Positions 1-8,595 of a stretch of 64,000 bases of DNA are shown piece after piece. Below the pieces are notes generated by a model, which saw nothing but the letters and a program-made list of their open reading frames with translations, made no database searches and was not told the origin of the DNA. The stretch covers positions 1-64,000 of the forward strand of contig JADKGI010000016.1 in the NCBI GenBank assembly GCA_016722285.1, in the 5' to 3' direction. The stretch is from Saprospiraceae bacterium. GTDB taxonomy: Bacteria; Bacteroidota; Bacteroidia; Chitinophagales; Saprospiraceae. How positions within the stretch are numbered: the first letter of the stretch is position 1; every line of letters begins with the position of its first letter. The position numbers and the translations under genes are program-made.

Positions 1-94
1 TATGTGATTATCCATAAAAATGTTTTAAAAGATGATGTATTCTAGTCATTTCATTCAATTCCCTTAGTTTTGTACCTTCAATACGATCTTCTTC

Positions 95-787
95 ATGGGT
101 AAAAATAAGTTGAATAAATTTTCTGATCTGCTGCGTTTTCCTCATGTTTATGAAAACTACGATCCTAAATTTCCAAAGCTTCTGAAATTTAAAGATGTCG
201 AGGCAGACCTGTCAGGTAAATGGGCTTCAGACCATTTTGAGAACGATAATCCAATAATACTGGAGCTTGCCTGTGGTCGGGGTGAATATACAGAAGCACT
301 GGCGCAAGCATATCCTGAAATAAATTTTATAGGATTGGATGTAAAAGGAGCGCGAATATGGCAGGGGGCAAAAAATACATTGGATAAAGGTTTGAAAAAT
401 GCTGCATTTCTTCGAACTAGAATAGAGCAAATCGATTTATTTTTTGCACCTGATGAGATTTCAGGTATATGGATTACTTTTCCGGATCCATATCTGCGTC
501 AAAGTAAAGAAAATAAAAGACTGACTTCAGACAGATTTCTCAATTTATACAAAAAAATCATAAAACCAGGAGCCATTATTCATCTTAAAACAGATGATCC
601 TACCTTATATGAATTTACTCTGGAGACATTAAATTTATTCCACGGCGGTCATATCATATATCACAATGATGACATTTACTCCTGTCCACTGACATTTGAA
701 GAACTCCAATATAAAACATGGTACGAAAAAAACCACCTTGCAAATGGAAGAAAAATAAAATACATAAGGTTTACCATCTCTGATTAA
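95..787 (+). CDS. trmB: tRNA (guanine-N7)-methyltransferase
   Basis: This gene encodes the SAM-dependent enzyme that makes m7G at position 46 in the variable loop of tRNAs. The 230-residue product has the class I methyltransferase glycine motif LELACGRGEYT (about residues 56-66), the following acidic turn GLDVKGAR, and the TrmB signature ITFPDPYLR with the C-terminal TWYEKNHLANGRKIKYIRF block that binds tRNA. Length and motif order fit the family. It stands alone on the plus strand and converges on prfA with only a 16-base gap, so no shared operon is evident. The first 94 bases of the window contain only its upstream region. A TACCTTCA box at 73-80 could be a weak promoter element, which is inference. 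Confidence 0.93.
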   Translation: MGKNKLNKFSDLLRFPHVYENYDPKFPKLLKFKDVEADLSGKWASDHFENDNPIILELACGRGEYTEALAQAYPEINFIGLDVKGARIWQGAKNTLDKGLKNAAFLRTRIEQIDLFFAPDEISGIWITFPDPYLRQSKENKRLTSDRFLNLYKKIIKPGAIIHLKTDDPTLYEFTLETLNLFHGGHIIYHNDDIYSCPLTFEELQYKTWYEKNHLANGRKIKYIRFTISD

Positions 788-803
788 ACCAGCTCTTGTA
801 GAG

Positions 804-1871
804 TCATTCAGTTCCTACCCGCATTTTTTCTGCATTTTCTGCCCGCTGTAATGACAGAATGATCTCTTCAAGATTTCCTTCCACAATGTTATCAAGATTG
901 TACAAAGTAAGGTTAATCCTATGGTCGGTAATTCTGTTTTGGGGATAATTATATGTTCGTACTTTATCAGACCGGTCACCAGTACCTACCAATGATTTTC
1001 TTTTGTCCTTTTGTTCGAGATAGGATTTTTCTTTTGCCGATTCAGTGATTTTCACATAAAGTCTTTGGAGTGCTATTTCTCTGTTTTTGTGCTGAGATCT
1101 GGAATCAGTACTCTCTGCTACTATACCGGTAGGAATATGGGTAAACCTGACACCGGATTCAGTTTTATTTACGTGCTGACCTCCTGCCCCCTGAGCCCTG
1201 AAAGTATCAGTTTTAAGGTCGTCCTTTCGGATATCAATTTCTTCTTCTTCAAATTTGGGCATTACCACTACAGTAGCAGCCGAAGTATGTACCCTACCCT
1301 GTGATTCTGTTTTTGGCACCCTTTGTACTCTGTGTGCTCCTGATTCAAATTTGAGTTTTCCATACACATCAGCACCATACACTTCCATCACTATTTTATT
1401 GTATCCTCCTACTGATCCGGGGTTTTCATCAATGACTTCCATCTTCCAGCCCTGGCTCTCAAAGTATTTTGTGTACATCCTGAAAAGATCACCTGCAAAA
1501 ATACTTGCTTCATCACCACCCGTACCAGACCTGATTTCAAATATGACATCCTTTGTGTCTTCCGGGTCTTTTGGAATAAGCAGATAGTTAATTCTTTCTT
1601 CCAGTTCGTTTAGTTCAGGTTCAAGGATTTGAATTTCAGAATCGGCCATTTGCTGCATTTCAGGGTCGGCATCTTTAAGCATTTTTCTGGCATTATCTAT
1701 ATTGCTTTCCACAATTTTATACTGCCTGAAAGTTTCTACTATTTCAGAAAGGTCTTTGTAGTCCTTATTTATTTTAGCAAATAGTTTCATATCCGCCAAT
1801 ACTTCCGGGTCTGAAAGCTTCTCCTCCAGATGATGATACCGGTCCTGTATGGCTTCAAGTTTTTCAAGCAT
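804..1871 (-). CDS. prfA: Peptide chain release factor 1
   Basis: RF1 recognises UAA and UAG stop codons in the ribosomal A site and triggers peptidyl-tRNA hydrolysis. The 355-residue protein has the usual family length. The conserved GTGGDEAS segment, the catalytic AQGAGGQHVNKTES loop carrying the GGQ tripeptide, and a P-x-T anticodon-like tripeptide in the form PKT just before ESQGRVHTSA are all visible. RF1 normally has PAT or PVT there, and RF2 would have SPF, so the RF1 call is secure. It lies 64 bases downstream of scpA on the same strand and is probably co-transcribed with it. Confidence 0.95.
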   Translation of the reverse strand: MLEKLEAIQDRYHHLEEKLSDPEVLADMKLFAKINKDYKDLSEIVETFRQYKIVESNIDNARKMLKDADPEMQQMADSEIQILEPELNELEERINYLLIPKDPEDTKDVIFEIRSGTGGDEASIFAGDLFRMYTKYFESQGWKMEVIDENPGSVGGYNKIVMEVYGADVYGKLKFESGAHRVQRVPKTESQGRVHTSAATVVVMPKFEEEEIDIRKDDLKTDTFRAQGAGGQHVNKTESGVRFTHIPTGIVAESTDSRSQHKNREIALQRLYVKITESAKEKSYLEQKDKRKSLVGTGDRSDKVRTYNYPQNRITDHRINLTLYNLDNIVEGNLEEIILSLQRAENAEKMRVGTE

Positions 1872-1935
1872 GCACTTTAATATTTTCGCAAAAGTAGTAA
1901 AAATTGGATTAAATGGTGACCCATCGGATACAAGG

Positions 1936-2670
1936 TTACAAAGCCTTCAGCCAGAAATTGTTCATACCTTCTCCTTGCAGCAATTCGACAGTCTGAAGAT
2001 TAAGAAGCTCCAGCAGCGCTATAAAGGTAACAATAGCCTGAATCCTGTTTTCAAGAGTCAGAAATATATTTTCAAAATTTATCTTTTTCCCTTTAGGCAA
2101 TTTTTTTAGAATAAAATCTTGCTGCCCTTCAATAGTATAGTCAAATCTGACTACCTGATGTTTTGGCCTGTTGAGATCTTCTTCATATCTTCTCATCAGA
2201 ATCTGAAAGGTCTGCATTAATTTATACAAACTCAATGATTCAAGTTCGATGTCAACAAGTGCTTTTTCAGCTATCTGCCTGAGTTCATTTGAGACATTAC
2301 CTCTCTCATGTTTAAAATGTCGGCTATCTTCCAGAGCACTCATCTCATCGAGAATGGATTTATATTTTTTATACTCCAGAAGTTTTTGCATGAGTTCATG
2401 CCGGGGATCTACTTCGTTTCCTTCTTCATCCATTTCCTTACGGGGAATCAACATTTTTGCTTTGATCCGCATCAGTGTAGCTGCAACAAGAATAAATTCA
2501 CTTGCTACATCCACATCAAGTGCCTCAAGGTGTCGTATATAATCCAGAAAATCTTTTGTTATTTTTGCAATCGGGATGTCATTAATATCCAGTTCATCTC
2601 TTTCTATAAAAAAGAGTAATAGATCAAAAGGACCTTCAAATTGTTGTATTTTAATAGTATAGGACTCCAT
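1936..2670 (-). CDS. scpA: Segregation and condensation protein A (kleisin)
   Basis: ScpA is the kleisin that bridges SMC dimers and ScpB in the bacterial condensin complex, which compacts and segregates the chromosome. The 244-residue protein begins with the typical F-x-GPFDLLLFFI segment (about residues 12-20), followed by the SMC-neck binding helices (DINDIPIAKIT, FILVAATLMRIKAKML), an acidic linker and a C-terminal winged-helix region (ALLELLNLQTVELLQ) that contacts the SMC head. No scpB is nearby, which is not unusual in Bacteroidota. Translation begins at the ATG that reads MESYTIKIQQF. It is upstream of prfA on the same strand. Confidence 0.9.
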   Translation of the reverse strand: MESYTIKIQQFEGPFDLLLFFIERDELDINDIPIAKITKDFLDYIRHLEALDVDVASEFILVAATLMRIKAKMLIPRKEMDEEGNEVDPRHELMQKLLEYKKYKSILDEMSALEDSRHFKHERGNVSNELRQIAEKALVDIELESLSLYKLMQTFQILMRRYEEDLNRPKHQVVRFDYTIEGQQDFILKKLPKGKKINFENIFLTLENRIQAIVTFIALLELLNLQTVELLQGEGMNNFWLKAL

Positions 2671-2762
2671 AGCAACAAAGATATGGAGATTTGAAAAACA
2701 GGTATAACAAAATGAACATTACATTAGAATTATTTTAATTAAATTTCGTTTTAAGGCGAATA

Positions 2763-2794
2763 TTTGTCGGAATAAATAATTAATTCCATCTTTG
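2763..2794 (+). promoter_or_regulatory. Candidate Bacteroidota-type promoter for the glucosaminidase gene
   Basis: A TTTG at 2763-2766 is followed after exactly 20 bases by CATCTTTG at 2787-2794. The known Bacteroidota housekeeping promoter has TTTG near -33 and TAnnTTTG near -7 with about this spacing. Here the first base of the -7 box is C instead of T. The predicted start is about 35 bases before the ATG at 2835. Confidence 0.45.
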
Positions 2795-2834
2795 GCACGG
2801 GATTTGAAAAAGTGTATATATAATTTAATGCAAC

Positions 2835-3395
2835 ATGTTTATTGGAAGAGTATTGGTGCTGTTTGTCGGTATTGGATTTTTATCATTTGATTTTAACCCT
2901 GAAATTGCTGCATCTGACTATATAGAAGCTTATAAAGACCTCGCCATAGTGGAGATGTACCGAACCGGAATACCTGCAAGTATAACACTTGCTCAGGGTC
3001 TGCACGAATCAAATTATGGAAAAAGCAAATTAGCCACCGAGGCTAATAATCATTTTGGTATTAAATGCAAAAATTACTGGACCGGAAAGACTTATTATTA
3101 CAAAGATGATGACCAGAATAAAAAGGGTCAGATTACAGAGTCGTGCTTTCGGGCTTATGAATCTGACATTGATTCCTATATTGACAGATCAAATTTTCTT
3201 GCTCAGACAGAAAGATATGAAATGCTTTTTGACTTTGGAAAAACAGATTACAAGGCATGGGCTTACGGGCTAAAAGTTTGTGGGTATGCGACAGATGAAA
3301 ATTATGCCTATAAGCTCCTAAGCAAAATAGAAAAGTACAATCTGGATAAGTATGATACGTATGAAGACCCCTTCAAATTATTGATCAAGAAGTGA
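2835..3395 (+). CDS. Secreted glucosaminidase-domain peptidoglycan hydrolase
   Basis: The 186-residue protein has an N-terminal hydrophobic signal segment (residues 4-20, FIGRVLVLFVGIGFLSF) followed by a single glucosaminidase (GH73-like, LytG/FlgJ-type) domain. The family motif GIPASITLAQGLHESNYGKS contains the expected catalytic glutamate, and NHFGIKC plus the later DFGKTDYKAWAYGLKVCGYAT block fit the fold. It probably cleaves the glycan backbone of peptidoglycan in the periplasm. No LysM or SH3 binding domain follows, so it is a minimal version. It is a single gene between scpA (divergent) and the transhydrogenase operon. Confidence 0.82.
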   Translation: MFIGRVLVLFVGIGFLSFDFNPEIAASDYIEAYKDLAIVEMYRTGIPASITLAQGLHESNYGKSKLATEANNHFGIKCKNYWTGKTYYYKDDDQNKKGQITESCFRAYESDIDSYIDRSNFLAQTERYEMLFDFGKTDYKAWAYGLKVCGYATDENYAYKLLSKIEKYNLDKYDTYEDPFKLLIKK

Positions 3396-3407
3396 TTTGC
3401 ATCACTT
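3390..3407 (+). terminator. Weak stem-loop after the glucosaminidase gene
   Basis: AAGTGAT (3390-3396) and ATCACTT (3401-3407) form a 7-bp stem with a TTGC loop that overlaps the stop codon. A loose T-rich stretch follows at about 3416. It is a possible rho-independent terminator, but the stem is AT-rich and the T-tract is displaced. Confidence 0.3.
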
Positions 3408-3578
3408 TATAAAAGATTTTTATCATAATCTATAGATTAAATAAAATTCTTACCTTCGCCCTCATAAAATATTAAATTCTCATATCCAGAAGTGTAATAA
3501 AATTAATATAAGGTCTAAATCTTGTATTTTTTTTTGCTGAATCGGATATCAAATCAATCTTTTGATCAGAATAGAAAA

Positions 3579-4709
3579 ATGAAAATAGTTGTAACAAAAG
3601 AAATCAAAGAAGGAGAAAAGAGGGTTGCACTTACTCCCGATGGTGTAAAATCCTTGGTTAAAGCCGGGTTTGAATGCTGCGTAGAAACCGGAGCAGGTAC
3701 TGATTCATTCATAAGCGATGAGCAGTATGCCAAAACTGGTGCCACCTTATCGGATAATCTAAGTGAACTCATGAGTCAGGGTGATGTATTCCTTAAAGTG
3801 AACCCCCCCACCGCTGGAGAAATCAATAAAATGAAAGAAGGAAGCGTGGTGATTTCCTTTTTATACGCTTCAACTAATGCTGATATAGTCAAAGCCTTAT
3901 TGAAAAAAAACATATCTTCTTTTTCTATGGATGCTGTTCCACGTACCACCAAAGCACAAAGAATGGATGCCCTTAGTTCTCAGGCAAGTTTGGGGGGATA
4001 TAAGGCTGTGATGATGGGTGCAAATGCATTGGGTAAAATATTTCCATTGATGATGACTGCTGCCGGTACGATTACGCCGTCCAAAGTACTCATTTTCGGA
4101 GCAGGAGTTGCCGGTCTTCAAGCATTGGCTACGGCAAAAAGATTGGGAGCAGTGGTTGAAGTCACCGATATCAGGCCAGGTACAAAAGAAGAAGTAGAAT
4201 CACTTGGTGGTAGATTTTTACAGGTAGAAGGAGATGATAGCGTAAAAGTTGAAGGTGGATATGTTAAAGAAGTGTCTGAAGAGTACCTTCTGAAGCAAAA
4301 AGAAATGATCAACAAGCACGTTTCAGATGCTGACCTTATCATTACAACAGCTGCGGTTTTAGGCAGAAAATCTCCCGTACTCATAACTAAAGAGATGGTG
4401 GAAACTATGAAAAATGGCTCTGTCATCGTGGACCTTGCAGCTGAATCAGGCGGAAACTGTGCGTTGACACAAGTAGGTAAGACAATCAATCATAATGGAG
4501 TTTCCATTATTGGTGAAGGAAACCTTCCCGGCTTACTTCCGCAGAATGCAAGTGAAATGTATTCGAGAAATACGACAGCATTGCTTACATATCTTGCGGG
4601 AAACGAAGGATTTAAGTGGGAGATGGATGACGAGATTACCAAAGGCTGCCTGATCACACATAAAGGACAACTGATCCACGAACCTACCAAAAACCTTTTG
4701 AACCTTTAA
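3579..4709 (+). CDS. pntA: NAD(P) transhydrogenase alpha subunit, part 1 (NAD-binding)
   Basis: This is the NAD(H)-binding domain I subunit of the proton-translocating nicotinamide nucleotide transhydrogenase, which uses the proton motive force to reduce NADP+ with NADH. The chosen ATG at 3579 gives 376 residues beginning MKIVVTKEIKEGEKRVALTP. An in-frame start at 3522 would add 19 residues without similarity to the family. Motifs include the RMDALSSQASLGGYKAV segment, the Rossmann glycine motif VLIFGAGVAGLQALATAKRLGA, and DLAAESGGNC near the C-terminus. The alpha chain is split, as in many non-enteric bacteria, and the membrane part is encoded next at 4729. Confidence 0.92.
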   Translation: MKIVVTKEIKEGEKRVALTPDGVKSLVKAGFECCVETGAGTDSFISDEQYAKTGATLSDNLSELMSQGDVFLKVNPPTAGEINKMKEGSVVISFLYASTNADIVKALLKKNISSFSMDAVPRTTKAQRMDALSSQASLGGYKAVMMGANALGKIFPLMMTAAGTITPSKVLIFGAGVAGLQALATAKRLGAVVEVTDIRPGTKEEVESLGGRFLQVEGDDSVKVEGGYVKEVSEEYLLKQKEMINKHVSDADLIITTAAVLGRKSPVLITKEMVETMKNGSVIVDLAAESGGNCALTQVGKTINHNGVSIIGEGNLPGLLPQNASEMYSRNTTALLTYLAGNEGFKWEMDDEITKGCLITHKGQLIHEPTKNLLNL

Positions 4710-4728
4710 ATTTATAAAATCAAATCTG

Positions 4729-5013
4729 ATGACAATTGAATATCTGATTATATTACTTTACATCCTCATCCTGGCAAGTTATTGCGGATTTGAGTTGATT
4801 TCAAAAATTCCGCCAACACTTCATACTCCTTTGATGTCGGGTTCTAATGCCATATCAGGGATTACCATAGTCGGAGCCATACTATGCAGTAATGAACTGG
4901 GATATACGACGGTTAGTAAGATACTTGGTATGCTGGCAATTATCCTAGCCATGATTAATGTTGTCGGTGGCTACACGGTCACAGACAGAATGTTAAAGAT
5001 GTTTAAAAAATAG
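4729..5013 (+). CDS. NAD(P) transhydrogenase alpha subunit, part 2 (membrane)
   Basis: The 94-residue protein has three hydrophobic helices (residues about 4-22, 34-54 and 60-82). It matches the short alpha-2 subunit that contributes to the proton channel of the transhydrogenase. The segments PPTLHTPLMSGSNAISGITIVGA and GGYTVTDRMLKMF are characteristic. It starts 19 bases after part 1 and ends 2 bases before pntB, so the three genes are one operon. It is sometimes named pntA2 or pntAB. Confidence 0.9.
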   Translation: MTIEYLIILLYILILASYCGFELISKIPPTLHTPLMSGSNAISGITIVGAILCSNELGYTTVSKILGMLAIILAMINVVGGYTVTDRMLKMFKK

Positions 5014-5015
5014 CC

Positions 5016-6407
5016 ATGGATATTATAGTAAAATTAGCTTATCTGGTCGCTTCGATCATGTTCATCATTGGTATAAAAAAGATGAACAAGCCTGCGACTG
5101 CCAGAAATGGAAATCAGATTTCAGCCTTTGGTATGTTGATAGCCATCGTTGCAACGATGGTGCAATTGGACGTACTTTCTCTGCCTGAAGTACTTATTTG
5201 TATAGTGATAGGCTCAGCCATTGGATATTATGTTTCACAAAAAGTCCAAATGACACAAATGCCGGAAATGGTTGCCCTATTCAATGGCTTCGGAGGTCTG
5301 GCATCACTCGGGGTAGGACTTTCTGACTATTGGCTAAAATCGGTGGAAAACGGAGAAATAGTAAATAATATTACACTTATCAGTATCCTGGTCACCATCC
5401 TGATCGGGGGTATAACCTTTACCGGATCTTATGTGGCATTTGCTAAACTCAACGGGAGGATCAGTGGAAATGCGATTGTATTTAAAGGGCAGCATTGGCT
5501 TAATTTTGTCCTTTTGTTGGGTGCCTGCGCAGGTGGAGCACTGGTTCTATGGCAACAAGATATGATCTGGGGTATTTATGCTTTACTCTTCATATCATTG
5601 TTATTAGGTGTTTTGGTCGTCATCCCAATAGGCGGAGCAGATATGCCCGTAGTGATATCTTTACTCAATTCATATTCAGGTATGGCAGCTTGTGCTACCG
5701 GATTTGTTCTCAACAATTATATGCTGATCGTTGCAGGAGCACTGGTAGGGTCATCCGGTATCATTCTTACAAATATCATGTGCAAAGGGATGAACAGGTC
5801 TCTTCTCAACGTGGTCATGGGCGGATTCGGTCAGACATCGACTTCAGCCATAACTGTCGGAGGTAAATCAAATCTGATTGTCAAAGAAGTCGGGGTAGAA
5901 GAAGCAGCCATATTGTTTGACAGTGCTTCTTCTGTTGTAATAGTGCCGGGATATGGTATGGCTGTAGCGCAGGCGCAACATATCATAAAAGAGCTGATGG
6001 AAATCCTTTTGAAAAAAAATATAAACGTCAGATTTGCGATACATCCCGTTGCCGGAAGGATGCCGGGACATATGAATGTTCTTCTGGCAGAATCAAATGT
6101 ACCTTATGATAGATTGCTCGAACCGGATGACATTGATGATGATCTGTCTAATACGGATATAGTTTTTGTCGTCGGAGCAAATGATGTAGTAAATCCTGCA
6201 GCCCGACATGATAAAAATTCACCTATTTATGGTATGCCAATTATCAATGCGGATAAAGCAAAAACGGTAATAGTCAGCAAAAGAAGTATGGCATCCGGTT
6301 ATGCGGGTATTGAAAATGAGCTTTTCGGATACCCAAATTGTCTGATGCTTTTCGGAGATGCAAAAACTACACTTACTAAGGTAGTTAATGAAATAAAAGA
6401 GATGTAA
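5016..6407 (+). CDS. pntB: NAD(P) transhydrogenase beta subunit
   Basis: The 463-residue beta subunit has a membrane half (about residues 1-260, eight or nine hydrophobic helices) that carries the proton path, and a soluble C-terminal NADP(H)-binding domain III. Domain III shows VIVPGYGMAVAQAQH, IHPVAGRMPGHMNVLLAE, DDDLSNTDIVFVVGANDVVNPAA and KRSMASGYAGIEN, all typical of the family. With the two upstream genes it makes a complete transhydrogenase that would supply NADPH for biosynthesis. Length is usual for PntB. Confidence 0.94.
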   Translation: MDIIVKLAYLVASIMFIIGIKKMNKPATARNGNQISAFGMLIAIVATMVQLDVLSLPEVLICIVIGSAIGYYVSQKVQMTQMPEMVALFNGFGGLASLGVGLSDYWLKSVENGEIVNNITLISILVTILIGGITFTGSYVAFAKLNGRISGNAIVFKGQHWLNFVLLLGACAGGALVLWQQDMIWGIYALLFISLLLGVLVVIPIGGADMPVVISLLNSYSGMAACATGFVLNNYMLIVAGALVGSSGIILTNIMCKGMNRSLLNVVMGGFGQTSTSAITVGGKSNLIVKEVGVEEAAILFDSASSVVIVPGYGMAVAQAQHIIKELMEILLKKNINVRFAIHPVAGRMPGHMNVLLAESNVPYDRLLEPDDIDDDLSNTDIVFVVGANDVVNPAARHDKNSPIYGMPIINADKAKTVIVSKRSMASGYAGIENELFGYPNCLMLFGDAKTTLTKVVNEIKEM

Positions 6408-6425
6408 TCTAAATCTGCTTTTAAT

Positions 6426-7364
6426 TTGGTAGGATGTAACATTAATAATATTGTTTTAAGACTTGTAACTTTGGTGTCAATGAGCACCATGACTCTGGTC
6501 TCATGTTCAACTGTTAATCCCGGCAATATTAAAGAAGATCAGATTGTAGCGTTTGATACAGTAAGATTTAAGACTGCGGTACAAGCTGGGATATTAAATA
6601 ACAAAGCTATAAATGAAGCTTCAGGAATGGTCATGTCAATGCAGAATAAAAATGCATTCTGGACACACAATGATTCAGGCGACGGCTCAAAAATTTATCT
6701 GATAAATGATAAAGCTGAATATCAGCTGACTTGTACTATTTCAGATGCCATAAATCGTGACTGGGAAGATATTGCTATCTGGAAAGATCCCATTTCAGGA
6801 AAAAATAATATCTTCATTGCAGATATAGGTGATAATCAGGCTTCTTATCCATTTTATACTATATACATGGTAGAAGAACCATCTGTGTCTCTACTTAATG
6901 ATATAACTATAAGCAAATCCAATAAAATCAAATTTAAATATTCTGATGGTCAAAGAGACGCTGAATCACTATTGTCAGATCCGGTAAGCGGAGATTTGTA
7001 TATTGTCACTAAAAGAGAAGTGAATGTCAGTTTGTATAAAATCACCTATCCATTTAGCTATACGGATACTATGACAGCTGAAAAAGTGCTAACCATGCCG
7101 TTTTCTTACATTGTAGGAGGTGATATATCAAGAGACGGCTCTGAAATACTTTTAAAAACATACCAGAAAATATACTATTGGCATCGCAAACTGGGAAAAA
7201 CTATCACAGAAACGCTTACTGAAAATCCGACAGAAATACCCTACAATCCCGAACCGCAAGGGGAAGCTATATGTTGGTCATCGGACGGAAAATCCTTTTT
7301 CACACTAAGCGAAGAGTCGCCATTCAAAATAATTCCTGTTTTGTATAGATATGATAAAGAATAA
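6426..7364 (+). CDS. Predicted beta-propeller lipoprotein of unknown function
   Basis: The reading frame has a hydrophobic segment ending in the lipobox-like LVSC, so an exported lipoprotein is likely. Segments such as FWTHNDSGDGSKIYLI, NRDWEDIAIW, IFIADIGDNQA and DAESLLSDPVSGDLYIVTKRE resemble a Bacteroidota family of propeller proteins whose repeats carry WTHNDSG and DWED motifs. No enzymatic role can be assigned. The start is uncertain: a TTG at 6426, 19 bases after the pntB stop, gives a full signal peptide. The first ATG (6480) would leave only nine residues before the lipid cysteine, which is too short. It may be the last gene of the transhydrogenase operon. Confidence 0.7.
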   Translation: MVGCNINNIVLRLVTLVSMSTMTLVSCSTVNPGNIKEDQIVAFDTVRFKTAVQAGILNNKAINEASGMVMSMQNKNAFWTHNDSGDGSKIYLINDKAEYQLTCTISDAINRDWEDIAIWKDPISGKNNIFIADIGDNQASYPFYTIYMVEEPSVSLLNDITISKSNKIKFKYSDGQRDAESLLSDPVSGDLYIVTKREVNVSLYKITYPFSYTDTMTAEKVLTMPFSYIVGGDISRDGSEILLKTYQKIYYWHRKLGKTITETLTENPTEIPYNPEPQGEAICWSSDGKSFFTLSEESPFKIIPVLYRYDKE

Positions 7365-7498
7365 TGAACCACCAAAGACTCAACAATGTTTAATTAAGAG
7401 ATGTATTATAGTTGGTCGCAATCCATTTACGATGGTACGATTTATAAACATTAGGTGTATTTTTTATTATTTAGGTATGATCATATTAAAATAAAGAA

Positions 7499-7846
7499 AT
7501 GTACAGAGCAAAATATATCAGTCCAATGATTCCTTCCTTTATGATGGAAAAAACAATTCTGTTTTTTAAAGACTTATTGCAATTTGAACCTATTTTCAAT
7601 TCGGGTAATTATGTAATTTTGAGCAAAAATGACCTTACCCTACATCTCTTAACGGCAGGTGAAGATATAGGTCAGATGGAATTTTATCTTGAAGTAGATG
7701 ATATAAATTCGATCTGGATTTATATCAAAGATAAATTAGGACAAATAAAACATAAATCACCACATGACAGAGAGTACGGCATGAGAGAAATTCACATTGC
7801 AGTGCCAGGAACAAATACTTTGCTTTTTATAGGGCAGGAAATCTGA
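7499..7846 (+). CDS. VOC-superfamily (glyoxalase/bleomycin-resistance-like) protein
   Basis: The 115-residue protein fits a single vicinal-oxygen-chelate module pair: an N-terminal PMIPSFMMEKTILFFKDLLQFEP helix-strand unit, a central strand set (GNYVILSKNDLTLHLL, MEFYLEVDDINSIWIYI) and a C-terminal REIHIAVPGTNTLLFIGQE. Most metal-binding positions cannot be verified without alignment, although a Glu occurs near the usual C-terminal ligand position. The substrate is unknown. It converges with the DUF4197 gene, leaving a 7-base gap. Confidence 0.7.
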   Translation: MYRAKYISPMIPSFMMEKTILFFKDLLQFEPIFNSGNYVILSKNDLTLHLLTAGEDIGQMEFYLEVDDINSIWIYIKDKLGQIKHKSPHDREYGMREIHIAVPGTNTLLFIGQEI

Positions 7847-7853
7847 TAACTTA

Positions 7854-8564
7854 TCAATTGCTGTCCTGCTTAGCAAACACTTTCTTCAAAAGATCGGTGG
7901 TACGCTCTGATATATCGGATCTTATGCCCAATTCCTTCTTCTCTACCAATGCAAATAATCCGACCAGTGCTTTGTTGGAAACATGATCTGCCAGATCCGG
8001 ATTTACTTTGGTAATAAATGGAATGGTATTGTATTTATTTATCGCATCACTCCACAAATCCAGTACTCCAAATTTATTGAGCGAACTGACCATCACAGGC
8101 TTAAATTCATCATATAATGCCTGGTGTGTCTTATTATTGAGGTAAGTAGTCGCTGCATTTTTTTCACCCATGAGGATACCCATCACATCTTCAAATGTCA
8201 TACCTTTTATAGCATTGAGAAAGATAGGGCCCGCTTTGGATGCCGCATCTTCAGCTGCTTTGTTTATTTTTTTAACTGCCTGCTCTTCGAGGTCAGAAAA
8301 ACCAGGAATAAATTTAAGTTTGTCAATAACTTTTGTTGCTTCTTCCGGCAAGAGTATCTTGTAAATAGAAGCATAATATCCATCTGTCACCGAAAGCGTT
8401 TTGACACTTTGATCCACTCCTTTATCCAGTGCCTGCTTCAGCCCTGCAGCGATATCAGCATTTGTCAGAGGAACGGAACCGACTGAGTCGAGCACCTTTT
8501 GAAGGTCTTTGGGATCACAAGATAGAAGAAACAGCGGGATTAACACCAGGACAATTCGATTCAT
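7854..8564 (-). CDS. DUF4197 family lipoprotein
   Basis: The start at 8564 gives a 236-residue protein with a classic lipoprotein signal: MNRIVLVLIPLFLLSC, with the lipid cysteine at residue 16. A longer frame to 8690 would overlap the moxR gene and was rejected. The body matches DUF4197: ADIAAGLKQALDKGVDQSV near the N-terminus, LPEEATKVIDKLKFIPG, and NKALVGLFALVEKKELGIRSD near the C-terminus. The function of the family is unknown. It is probably anchored in the outer membrane facing the periplasm. It follows moxR by 31 bases on the same strand. Confidence 0.85.
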   Translation of the reverse strand: MNRIVLVLIPLFLLSCDPKDLQKVLDSVGSVPLTNADIAAGLKQALDKGVDQSVKTLSVTDGYYASIYKILLPEEATKVIDKLKFIPGFSDLEEQAVKKINKAAEDAASKAGPIFLNAIKGMTFEDVMGILMGEKNAATTYLNNKTHQALYDEFKPVMVSSLNKFGVLDLWSDAINKYNTIPFITKVNPDLADHVSNKALVGLFALVEKKELGIRSDISERTTDLLKKVFAKQDSN

Positions 8565-8595
8565 TATTTGACTTTTTAATAGTTTATATTGATAG

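Noticed and set aside
1011..1587. Plus-strand frames antisense to prfA
   Set aside because: They are shadows of a secure gene.
3451..3458. TACCTTCG box upstream of the transhydrogenase operon as a promoter
   Set aside because: It deviates from TAnnTTTG and has no TTTG 20 bases upstream, so I did not list it.
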